Shown here: piece by piece, positions 1-6,224 of the stretch
Position numbering within the stretch: the stretch's first letter is position 1
Layout: the number at the start of each line of letters is the position of its first letter
From: Candidatus Brocadia sp.
GTDB lineage: Bacteria > Planctomycetota > Brocadiia > Brocadiales > Brocadiaceae
Direction: 5' to 3'
NCBI GenBank assembly: GCA_030837935.1
Contig: JAUQXU010000088.1
Location: forward strand, 1 to 8,852
Length of the DNA stretch: 8,852 nt
Translations under genes and position numbers: made by a program
The notes under the pieces: generated by a model
What the model was told of the DNA's origin: nothing
The model's input: the letters and a program-made list of their open reading frames with translations, nothing else
Databases searched by the model: none

Positions 1-1053
1 TCCCAGGGATATTACCTGTTGCACAAAGAGTCGCCCGGTTATTTCAACTCCTTCTTCCCCAATAAAAAGATTATGGTATCTGTTATCCGGGATGTTATAA
101 ACAGGTATGATCATGCGTTGCAAACACTATCAGAAACGGAAAAGTACCCGTTTGAAGAAAATCAGTACGCAGATAATCTCTTTCAATTAATTACCGGTGA
201 CACCTATATACCAACTCCAAACATTGCATTTACGATAAAGAAAAAGTGCGGTGCCGACCGGATGGTCGAACAGATACCGTTCAGGGATCTGATCATCCAG
301 CAATACCTCCTGAAGACCATTTCTGCGGTCTTTGACCGCTTTTTTGAAGAGGAATCCATAGGGTTCAGGAAGGGTATCTCGCGACAGAAATCTATCGAAA
401 TAATTCAGACCGCCATTGCAGAAGGGTACCAGTATGTGATAGAGTCGGATATCGAGGACTTTTTCCCTTCCGTAGACCCGAGCATCCTCGAACGCCTGCT
501 TGATGCCTATATCCCGCAGAACGATACCTGTTTAAAAAATATCCTGCTGAAATCCATGAAAAACGGATATATTTTGAATGGCGTCTATTATGAACGGGTA
601 AAGGGGCTAGCTCAGGGCAGTCCGCTTTCTCCCATCCTTGCAAACCTCTATCTTGACTCCTTTGATGAACAGATAAAGCAGTGGGGTCTGATAAGCCCCG
701 ATGAGCACGTTGAGACGGACTATGATAAAGGAGATGCCGGACACAAGGCCGCAATCAAAAATACTTCTCGTGGCGTAAAGATGGTACGGTATGCAGACGA
801 CCTCATTATTCTGGCAAGGACGAAGGAGGATGCAGAAAATGTTTTATCAGAGACAGAAGCATATCTTTCAAAGTTAGGTTTAAAGATAAAAAAGGAAAAG
901 ACTGCTATCAGATCCATTAAGGATGGGTTTCGCTTTCTGGGGATACGGTTCGAACGGTCGGCGGTTATGGTGGAGAGTGAGGAAGATGTTAAACTGCTCA
1001 AGAAGCCATTGTACATCGTAGAACCGTATACGTTTTTTGTCACTGAATGGTGA
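1..1053 (+). CDS. Reverse transcriptase part of an RT-Cas1 fusion, 5' partial and frameshifted at its end
   Basis: This is the RT half of a CRISPR adaptation fusion, which in type III systems lets spacers be acquired from RNA. The frame is open from base 1, so the true start lies upstream; numbering here uses the TTG at 19. Visible RT motifs are SIGFRKG near 113-119, motif A SDIEDFF with catalytic Asp144, the QGSPLSP block at 199-205, and the YADD box at 258-261, followed by a GFRFLGIRF element. The catalytic Asp triad is intact. At 329-339 the frame continues straight into KPLYIVEPYTF, the first strand of Cas1, which shows one fused polypeptide rather than two genes. The frame then leaves Cas1 at a T6 run and stops at 1051-1053. 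A Cas6 domain may precede it outside the window. The RT assignment is firm; whether it is expressed or functional is unknown. Confidence 0.88.
   Translation, partial: SQGYYLLHKESPGYFNSFFPNKKIMVSVIRDVINRYDHALQTLSETEKYPFEENQYADNLFQLITGDTYIPTPNIAFTIKKKCGADRMVEQIPFRDLIIQQYLLKTISAVFDRFFEEESIGFRKGISRQKSIEIIQTAIAEGYQYVIESDIEDFFPSVDPSILERLLDAYIPQNDTCLKNILLKSMKNGYILNGVYYERVKGLAQGSPLSPILANLYLDSFDEQIKQWGLISPDEHVETDYDKGDAGHKAAIKNTSRGVKMVRYADDLIILARTKEDAENVLSETEAYLSKLGLKIKKEKTAIRSIKDGFRFLGIRFERSAVMVESEEDVKLLKKPLYIVEPYTFFVTEW
1033..1039 (+). other. Frameshift site (T6G) between the RT and Cas1 frames
   Basis: The RT frame reads ACG TTT TTT GTC and stops 12 bases later, while Cas1 continues in the +1 frame as TCA CTG AAT GGT. 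Removing one T gives ACG TTT TTG TCA CTG AAT GGT, that is TFLSLNG, which is the usual Cas1 sequence here. The simplest reading is a one-base gain in a T run, either a real mutation or a sequencing/assembly error. Transcriptional slippage on the T6 run could also restore the frame in some transcripts. Confidence 0.75.
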
Positions 1054-1675
1054 TGCCATTGACATCTGCAAGGACAGGAAGATTATTGAGACCATCCCGC
1101 TGCGAAGGATAAGTGAGATCATGGTCATGGGAAAGACCGTCTTTTCCACAGCCCTCCTCAGGAAGTGCACGGAGGGCAATATCCCGCTTACCATCGCATT
1201 GGGCACAGGATATTACATCACAACGGTAAAACCTGATTCTAAAAAATATTATGATATCTCATACGAACACGGGAAAAAATATTATTCACTCTCTGAGACC
1301 GAAGTGCTTTGTATTGCAACGGAATTTGCCGCAGGCAAGATCCGTAATTACATTTCTCTTTTTAAGCAGAGATTTCTTAAGGCGCAGTACCTGTTTATCA
1401 ATGAACTCGAAGGGGTGATACGGCAGATGTATCAGGCCGGCGATGTTGAGCAGGTACGTGGTCTGGAAGGGGCAGCGGCAAAAAAGATTTATCAGCGGCT
1501 GAACAACTTTATTGATGACAATTCTTTTTCTATTCAGAAGAGAGACAGGCGGAACCCAGATCGCATGAATTCCCTGCTAATGCCTGAAACGTACAAAAAT
1601 CCTTCCAAAATTTTCACTATCCTTATCGATACGGTGATAGAGCTTTTTGATGTCAGGCCGGTTGAGAAAACGTAA
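1037..1675 (+). pseudogene. cas1: Cas1 integrase part of the RT-Cas1 fusion, frameshifted at the start and truncated at the C-terminus
   Basis: Cas1 is the integrase that inserts new spacers into CRISPR arrays. Residues below are numbered from the TTG at 1037, which is probably not a real start because the Cas1 N-terminus lies in the RT frame. Cas1 features seen are SLNGD, IPLRRISEIMVMG, STALLRKCTEGNIPLTIAL and the helical-domain signature VRGLEGAAAKKIY, with Glu144 matching the first metal ligand of the family. Recognisable Cas1 ends at MNSLL (177-181, base 1579). The last ~31 codons are only the reverse strand of the convergent Smr gene. About 130-140 residues with the catalytic His and the following Asp are therefore missing. 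No cas2 follows. The gene is very probably non-functional for integration. Identification as Cas1 is strong; the truncation is read from alignment by eye. Confidence 0.85.
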
Positions 1676-1831
1676 GACGGTCTTTTTTAACTGTCCGCTC
1701 CCTTTGCCGGGAATGATTTCTACCAGCGCAATCTTTTTCTCAACGGCTTCACTGATAATCCGATTGAGTTCGCTTTCGATTAAACGTCCTTTTTTGCAGA
1801 TGTCGTGCAGGTCGAGTTTTAATTTTGCCAT
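1577..1831 (-). CDS. Small stand-alone Smr-domain protein
   Basis: The product is an 84-residue protein made almost only of an Smr domain, the nuclease-like fold found at the C-terminus of MutS2 and as free-standing proteins that act on DNA or RNA. It shows the N-terminal LDLH motif (6-9), a helix rich in Glu/Ile, and the IIPGKGSG loop (39-46) that corresponds to the family's HGxGxG signature, with Lys-Gly in place of the usual His-Gly start. It ends with a beta strand GRIFVRF, as expected for a complete domain. The ATG at 1831 is preferred because the domain starts right after it; a TTG at 1846 would add five residues. No clear Shine-Dalgarno is seen. The gene converges on the cas1 remnant and its stop at 1577-1579 coincides with the point where Cas1 homology ends. 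A near-perfect dyad lies 29 bases upstream of the start. Its biological role is not known from sequence. Confidence 0.72.
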   Translation of the reverse strand: MAKLKLDLHDICKKGRLIESELNRIISEAVEKKIALVEIIPGKGSGQLKKTVLRFLNRPDIKKLYHRIDKDSENFGRIFVRFRH

Positions 1832-1859
1832 ACGTTTTATAAACAAAGTTGACGAAGAA

Positions 1860-1883
1860 CACGGACAAACAAGTTTGGCCGTG
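1860..1883. promoter_or_regulatory. Near-perfect inverted repeat upstream of the Smr gene
   Basis: The arms are CACGG-A-CAAAC and GTTTG-G-CCGTG around a two-base centre AA, giving ten paired positions with one A/G mismatch. The dyad sits 29 bases before the Smr ATG on the minus strand. No T run follows on either strand, so it does not look like an intrinsic terminator. A regulator binding site or a dispersed palindromic repeat are the main options. Confidence 0.4.
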
Positions 1884-1958
1884 CCACCCCGAATGTATTC
1901 CTATGTAAAATTTTTTTGCAACAAATTACTTTTTGAAAGACGAGAATGAAGAGGTTTG

Positions 1959-2123
1959 ATGTATGAGAAATTGCAAGACAGTCAACGTCACCAAGAGACT
2001 ATGTCCGGAGAAGAACTTAGTGTCTTGGTGTACGATGGAAACTGCCAAAAACCTGATTTAGTAGTTTTCCTTGACAACCCGGCCATGAACAGGTTGAATC
2101 GGCCTTGCATCATATTTGAATAA
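1959..2123 (+). CDS. Doubtful 54-residue ORF, no recognised family
   Basis: An ATG at 1959 is preceded by GAAGAGG (1948-1954) at a usable distance of about four bases, and the frame stays open for 54 codons to TAA at 2121. The product begins MYEKLQDSQRHQETMSGEEL and contains VLVYDGNC, which loosely recalls the start of DCC-family thiol proteins but lacks the rest of that motif. The last 22 codons or so overlap the carbonic anhydrase 3' end on the opposite strand, and the frame also contains the long inverted repeat. I do not recognise it. It may be a chance frame, or the remnant of a gene cut by the neighbouring rearrangement. Confidence 0.15.
   Translation: MYEKLQDSQRHQETMSGEELSVLVYDGNCQKPDLVVFLDNPAMNRLNRPCIIFE
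1986..2034. repeat. Long inverted repeat downstream of the carbonic anhydrase gene
   Basis: The arms are CGTCACCAAGAGACT (1986-2000) and AGTGTCTTGGTGTACG (2019-2034). They pair over about 14 positions with one G/G mismatch and one bulged T, around an 18-base loop. The repeat lies 24 bases past the carbonic anhydrase stop and could form a 3' hairpin in that mRNA. No U-tract follows, so a classic terminator is not supported. It could also be one copy of a dispersed palindromic repeat. Confidence 0.45.
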
Positions 2124-2837
2124 TGAAGTGAATTTGTGCAACCCCGCTTTCGACACCTCTATTGGCGTCTTTAAGATTAACCAATTCACATTTTCAGTGC
2201 ATGGTGGGGTGGTAAGCGAACCAGGATAGGAATAATATGCCGTGGTGTTCTTTGGAAGGAGCTGACTTGCACATATTCTTATATCAGAGACAATATGCTC
2301 TTTACCCACTTCTTTTGGAAAGTTACTCCACAGGGTTTTTATAAATGCATTTTCTTTGCCTTCATCCATGAGTACGGCGACAACTGCCAGTTGTCCATGC
2401 TCACCCTTATGTACTAAATGCGCTTCCATAGGGTAACGTTTTTTGTGTATTACATGTTCACTCGGCGTATGAAAGTGAAACTGTATGAGCTCGTATTTTT
2501 TTTGACCGATGGATATTGAGCTTCCCTTTTCATAGTTAACCTGAATGGTATGACCGTTATTTATGATTTTTAAAGGGGTTGAGTAGTAATGAAAGATAAT
2601 ATCGTTCAGTTTGGTCTTTTCAGTCACAGAAATACCGATAGGTGATTGCATATCTCCGATTTTGCAGTGCCATTTTTCGAGTATTAGCTTGTCCCAATGA
2701 TCAGGCCCCAGTTCACCTTCGTAATCCCAATGGTCTGAAGGAGTGTGCTCACCAACGCCAGCGAACAAAGACGTTGCAACAATAAAGGGAAGGAATACAA
2801 AAGCAGACGTTAAAAGAATATACGTAAAAGTCTTCAT
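2058..2837 (-). CDS. Exported alpha-class carbonic anhydrase
   Basis: The enzyme interconverts CO2 and bicarbonate, here outside the cytoplasm. The 259-residue product starts MKTFTYILLTSAFVFLPF, a Sec signal peptide with likely cleavage after SLFA (about residue 26). The mature part has all alpha-family landmarks. Zinc ligands are His121 and His123 in QFHFHTPSEH and His140 in MEAHLVHK. The proton-shuttle His is His96 in NNGHTIQV. The threonine pair 209-210 lies in SLTTPPCTE. Cys58 and Cys213 are placed for the disulfide of bacterial alpha enzymes. The length is usual for the family. The ATG at 2837 is chosen because AAAGGAGGT lies just upstream; a TTG at 2870 is less likely because it would place that SD inside the gene and add residues before the signal peptide. 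It is transcribed divergently from the large peptidase gene and shares the general inorganic-carbon theme with the DabA gene at the right end. Confidence 0.95.
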   Translation of the reverse strand: MKTFTYILLTSAFVFLPFIVATSLFAGVGEHTPSDHWDYEGELGPDHWDKLILEKWHCKIGDMQSPIGISVTEKTKLNDIIFHYYSTPLKIINNGHTIQVNYEKGSSISIGQKKYELIQFHFHTPSEHVIHKKRYPMEAHLVHKGEHGQLAVVAVLMDEGKENAFIKTLWSNFPKEVGKEHIVSDIRICASQLLPKNTTAYYSYPGSLTTPPCTENVNWLILKTPIEVSKAGLHKFTSLFKYDARPIQPVHGRVVKENY

Positions 2838-2840
2838 TAA

Positions 2841-2849
2841 ACCTCCTTT
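2841..2849 (-). promoter_or_regulatory. Strong Shine-Dalgarno of the carbonic anhydrase gene
   Basis: On the minus strand the sequence AAAGGAGGT ends three bases before the ATG at 2837. It decides the start in favour of this ATG over the upstream TTG at 2870. Confidence 0.8.
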
Positions 2850-2857
2850 ATAATGCG

Positions 2858-2874
2858 TTAATTGATTCAATTAA
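2858..2874. promoter_or_regulatory. Perfect 17-base palindrome in the carbonic anhydrase leader
   Basis: TTAATTGA-T-TCAATTAA is a perfect dyad with a single central base. It lies about 20 bases downstream of the predicted transcript start of the carbonic anhydrase and just before its Shine-Dalgarno. The position fits a repressor operator, though AT-rich palindromes also arise by chance. Confidence 0.4.
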
Positions 2875-2901
2875 TACATGTTTTGTGTTTAATGTCAGCA
2901 T

Positions 2902-2930
2902 CTTATAGCATTCCTCACGTTTTCTGTCAA
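2902..2930 (-). promoter_or_regulatory. Sigma70-type promoter for the carbonic anhydrase gene
   Basis: On the minus strand a perfect TTGACA (2930-2925) and TATAAG (2907-2902) are separated by 17 bases. Transcription would start near 2895, giving a leader of about 58 bases to the ATG at 2837. Confidence 0.65.
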
Positions 2931-2983
2931 TTAAGAAATTACACCGATGAGTTAATATACATGGTATAAAAAGGAGTTATGTA

Positions 2984-3012
2984 TTGACAGCTGATACACG
3001 GTTTATTATTAT
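2984..3012 (+). promoter_or_regulatory. Sigma70-type promoter for the TolB/M28 peptidase gene
   Basis: A perfect TTGACA (2984-2989) and TATTAT (3007-3012, five of six consensus bases) are separated by 17 bases. Transcription would start near 3019, giving a leader of about 120 bases to the ATG at 3142. Confidence 0.65.
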
Positions 3013-3037
3013 TCAAAATGCTTATATACACAAACTC

Positions 3038-3060
3038 AAGATCAAATATTCTTTGATCTT
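3038..3060. promoter_or_regulatory. Perfect inverted repeat in the peptidase leader
   Basis: The arms AAGATCAAA and TTTGATCTT pair over nine bases around TATTC. The dyad starts about 20 bases after the predicted +1, a typical place for an operator; as RNA it would form a weak AU-rich hairpin without a long U tract. Confidence 0.45.
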
Positions 3061-3086
3061 AAATAACAAAATATCGTAGTTTTATT

Positions 3087-3122
3087 TACCTGCCTGGTCT
3101 GGCAAGCGACTGAAGGCAAGTA
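3087..3122 (+). promoter_or_regulatory. Hairpin next to the Shine-Dalgarno of the peptidase gene
   Basis: TACCTGCCT (3087-3095) can pair with AGGCAAGTA (3114-3122) at eight of nine positions, with an inner GTC/GAC pairing around TGGCAAGC. It is a GC-rich island in an AT-rich leader and abuts the GGGGAGAGG ribosome site at 3123-3131. It might control translation. It matches no riboswitch class that I can name. Confidence 0.3.
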
Positions 3123-3141
3123 GGGGAGAGGACTATTTTTT

Positions 3142-6100
3142 ATGCAGAAAATAATTTCAGCGCTTATTTTTTTCTCACTCATGGTAGTGCTGTACTTTGA
3201 TGGGGGAGTGGTACGTGGCAAAGGAGTTGAAAAGGGAGAAGACCAATTTTTAACAATTATACGGCAATTGACGTATCAGGGGAAAAGCGCAGGAGAGGGA
3301 TATTTTTCTCCGGACGGAAAATTTTTAATTTTTCAAAGCGAACGTGACGCTGAAAATCCTTTTTACCAGATTTATATGATGAGTTTAGAAACCGGTGATA
3401 CTCATCAGATTTCGCCGGGAATCGGTAAAACCACGTGTTCATTTTTCAGGCCAAATTCTGACGAGGTACTCTTCGCTTCAACCCATCTGGACCCCGATGC
3501 CAAAACAAAGCAGCAGGCAGAAATTGAGTTCCGTGCATCCGGGAAAAAACGCCGTTTTACGTGGGATTACGACACAAATTACGACATCTTCTCAGCCAAA
3601 CGCGATGGAAGCGCATTAAGACGTTTAACAAGCGCCCCTGGTTATGATGCGGAAGGCGCCTATTCTCCCGATGGGAGTAAGATTGTGTTTTGTTCTTTAA
3701 GAAATGCCTACCCGATTGAAAAGCTTACACCGGAAGAGCAGGAACGTTTGGAAACCAATCCCGGTTATTTTGGTGAGATCTATATCATGAACGCTGATGG
3801 TTCTGATCAAAAACGATTAACCACCTGGGACGGATATGACGGCGGTCCCTTTTTCAGTCCTGACGGAGAAAGGATTATCTGGCGGCATTTCAACGAAAAT
3901 GGGATGCTGGCAGATATTTATACCATGAAGCTTGATGGCTCAGATGTATGCAGACTGACCGATTTCGGGTCAATGTCATGGGCTCCCTATTATCATCCAT
4001 CGGGTGAGTATATCATCTTTCACTCAAATAAGCACGGATTCACGAATTGCGAGTTGTTCATTGTCGATACCCGTGGGGAAAAAGAACCTGTCCGGGTAAC
4101 TTTTGCGGAGCGGTTTGATGGTTTACCGGTATTTTCACCCGATGGCAAACAGCTTGCCTGGACTTCCGGCAGAACGCCAAACGGTGATTCTCAATTATTT
4201 ATGGCTGCATGGAATCACGAAGCAGCCCGTGAGGCATTAAAACTCTCAGGCATGAGGTCTGAATCTCAGGCAATTCAACCACCTGGCATTTCAGAAAATA
4301 TTCAGCAAAGTACCGTTAACAAACCTATCCAAAAGAATACTGCTGAGAGTAAAGATATAGTACATTCATTCTCTCCTGAAATTACGGCTGCTGACCTTCG
4401 TGCCAAGGTGCAATATATAGCCTCCGATGAGTTGGAGGGTCGAATGACAGGCACCAGAGGTACTCAAATGGCCGCCCATTACATTGCGGATTATTTTAAG
4501 AGAATCGGGTTAAGACCCATGGGTGATAAAGAAAATTACTTTCAGGAATTCGCTTTTATCTCCGGATCAAAATTAATCCAGGGTCAAAATAAGCTTTACA
4601 TTACGAAAGGTAGTAACGGTAAGCAGACAATAGAATTTGAGGTAGATAAGGACTTTCTGCCCCTGGCATTCACGGCCAATGGTGAGGTGGAGGGTCAGGT
4701 GGTTTTTGCCGGCTATGGATTGTCTGTCCCTGGAAATGAAGGTAAGGGCTATGATTCGTACGCTGGAGTTGATGTAAAAGATAAAATTGTCCTTGCGCTC
4801 CATCATGTTCCTGAAAAGGTGGACATGAAAAGGCATTTGGAACTTACCCGATACGCAGGATTACGTTATAAGGCAATGCTGGCGCGTGAACGCGGGGCAA
4901 AGGCCTTTTTCGTGGTTATTGGCCCGAAATCTCCCGGATCAGGGGAATTAATGCCGCTGTCCAGCGATAAGGCATCTGCCAATTCAGGGATTACCGCTGC
5001 TTCCATACATGGTAAAGTAGCCGAAGCGCTCTTTGTCGGTTCTGGCAAGGATCTTGAAGCCATTCAATCAGGATTGGACGAAGAAAATCCGCAGATCGAA
5101 GGTAGTTTTGATTTGCCAAACGTACGGGTAAAAATTTCCACTGCAGTTGAACAGATAAAAGAAACGGACCGCAATATCCTCGGTTTTCTACCAGCCGGTG
5201 AAGGGATAGAAGGCGCTGAGTATATTATCGTTGGCGCTCATTATGACCACATTGGTCGTGGTGGGGTCGACTCGCTGGCGCACAAGGGCGAAGAAGGTCA
5301 GATACACAATGGGGCTGATGATAATGCTTCCGGAGTTTCCATCGTGCTGGAAATAGCTTCTTCCCTTGCGGAAGAACGTAAAAGGAACCAGCAGATATTC
5401 AGACGGGGAATCATCTTTGCCCTCTGGTCCGGGGAAGAACTGGGATGCCTTGGATCTTCTTATTTTGCCGAACATCCTGCAATTCCATTAAAACATGTTA
5501 TTACGTATATGAATTTTGATATGGTGGGTCGGCTTAAGGAAAACAATTTGATCGTGGAAGGTGTCGGTTCTTCCAACAGCTGGGCCCGTCTGATTGAAAA
5601 ATGTAATGTGGCCGGGAAATTCAGCTTAAAACTTCTCCAGGATCCGTATCAACCAACAGACGTTACCGCATTTTATCCCAAGGAGATTCCTGTAATCCAC
5701 TTTTTTACGGGCGTACACGAGGATTATAATCGTCCCACAGATGATCCTGAAACCCTTAATTATGAAGGGATGGTGAGGATTGCCGAATTCTCGCGGTCCA
5801 TGGTTCTTGATTTGGTCAGGAATGCAGAACGTCCTGATTACGTAAAGGTTGTGCAGTCAGGAGAACGAAGAACAGAAAAAGTCAGCCGCCGTACCTATTG
5901 GGGAACAATTCCAGACTTTACAGCCGAAAATATAGAAGGCGTAAAAATAAATAACGTCAAACCGGATGGTCCGGCAGATAAGGCAGGCATGAAGGATGGC
6001 GATATCGTCATCGAAATCGAGGGTAAAAAGATTACGAATATTTATGATTATAATTACATGATGGATACCGCAGGAATTGGTAAGCCTGTTGAAGTAATGG

Positions 6101-6156
6101 TTATCAGGAATGGGATGCGACAAACACTTACTATAGTGCCAGTAGCACGAAGATAG
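3142..6156 (+). CDS. Large exported TolB-propeller / PA / M28 zinc peptidase / PDZ protein
   Basis: The 1004-residue product is predicted to act outside the cytoplasm on peptides. It begins with a positively charged, hydrophobic stretch (MQKIISALIFFSLMVVLYF), either a signal peptide or an N-terminal anchor, with no clear cleavage site. Residues ~40-360 form six TolB/PD40 repeats seen as SPDG-type motifs near 54, 102 (RPNS), 174, 237, 283 (HPSG) and 330, enough for a complete propeller. A polar linker (~372-412) leads to an M28 peptidase whose fold is interrupted by a PA-like region (~505-650). M28 metal and catalytic residues are all present: His700 and Asp702 (AHYDH), Asp726 (GADDNASG), Glu765-Glu766 (GEELG), Asp793 (NFDMVGR) and His859 (VHEDYNRPTDD). 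A PDZ domain occupies ~916-1004. The start is fixed by an in-frame TAG at 3121 and by GGGGAGAGG ten bases before the ATG. Substrate is unknown; the propeller and PDZ suggest substrate gating or partner binding. Confidence 0.93.
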   Translation: MQKIISALIFFSLMVVLYFDGGVVRGKGVEKGEDQFLTIIRQLTYQGKSAGEGYFSPDGKFLIFQSERDAENPFYQIYMMSLETGDTHQISPGIGKTTCSFFRPNSDEVLFASTHLDPDAKTKQQAEIEFRASGKKRRFTWDYDTNYDIFSAKRDGSALRRLTSAPGYDAEGAYSPDGSKIVFCSLRNAYPIEKLTPEEQERLETNPGYFGEIYIMNADGSDQKRLTTWDGYDGGPFFSPDGERIIWRHFNENGMLADIYTMKLDGSDVCRLTDFGSMSWAPYYHPSGEYIIFHSNKHGFTNCELFIVDTRGEKEPVRVTFAERFDGLPVFSPDGKQLAWTSGRTPNGDSQLFMAAWNHEAAREALKLSGMRSESQAIQPPGISENIQQSTVNKPIQKNTAESKDIVHSFSPEITAADLRAKVQYIASDELEGRMTGTRGTQMAAHYIADYFKRIGLRPMGDKENYFQEFAFISGSKLIQGQNKLYITKGSNGKQTIEFEVDKDFLPLAFTANGEVEGQVVFAGYGLSVPGNEGKGYDSYAGVDVKDKIVLALHHVPEKVDMKRHLELTRYAGLRYKAMLARERGAKAFFVVIGPKSPGSGELMPLSSDKASANSGITAASIHGKVAEALFVGSGKDLEAIQSGLDEENPQIEGSFDLPNVRVKISTAVEQIKETDRNILGFLPAGEGIEGAEYIIVGAHYDHIGRGGVDSLAHKGEEGQIHNGADDNASGVSIVLEIASSLAEERKRNQQIFRRGIIFALWSGEELGCLGSSYFAEHPAIPLKHVITYMNFDMVGRLKENNLIVEGVGSSNSWARLIEKCNVAGKFSLKLLQDPYQPTDVTAFYPKEIPVIHFFTGVHEDYNRPTDDPETLNYEGMVRIAEFSRSMVLDLVRNAERPDYVKVVQSGERRTEKVSRRTYWGTIPDFTAENIEGVKINNVKPDGPADKAGMKDGDIVIEIEGKKITNIYDYNYMMDTAGIGKPVEVMVIRNGMRQTLTIVPVARR

Positions 6157-6197
6157 TTTTACCATGCATAGTGAATTAAATCAAAGGAAAATAGCGA

Positions 6198-6221
6198 ATG
6201 AGAGGCTTTGAAAAGTTTTAG
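6198..6221 (+). other. Possible seven-codon leader ORF before the PAS/GGDEF gene
   Basis: AAAGG (6184-6188) precedes an ATG at 6198 that opens a tiny frame MRGFEKF ending with TAG at 6219-6221, three bases before the ATG of the sensor gene at 6225. The sensor gene itself has no good Shine-Dalgarno directly before its ATG, so translational coupling through this frame is possible. The evidence is positional only. Confidence 0.2.
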
Positions 6222-6224
6222 AAT

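Noticed and set aside
1033..1039. Programmed -1 ribosomal frameshift at T6G
   Set aside because: Cas1 lies in the +1 frame relative to the RT frame, so a -1 slip would not join them; loss of one T or transcriptional slippage explains the data better.
392..1206. Minus-strand open frames opposite the RT-Cas1 region
   Set aside because: They lie opposite a frame with clear RT and Cas1 motifs, have no recognisable family and no ribosome sites.
1647..1949. Plus-strand 100-codon frame
   Set aside because: It is mostly the antisense of the Smr domain, whose LDLH and GKGSG motifs show the minus strand is coding.
1986..2034. Intrinsic terminator for the carbonic anhydrase gene
   Set aside because: The stem is convincing but no T run follows it on either strand.
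1847..2057. CRISPR array remnant next to the cas1 fragment
   Set aside because: There are inverted repeats but no direct repeats with regular spacing here or elsewhere in the window.
3087..3122. Cyclic di-GMP riboswitch in the peptidase leader
   Set aside because: The hairpin is too short and lacks the paired tetraloop/receptor and conserved core of the known classes.
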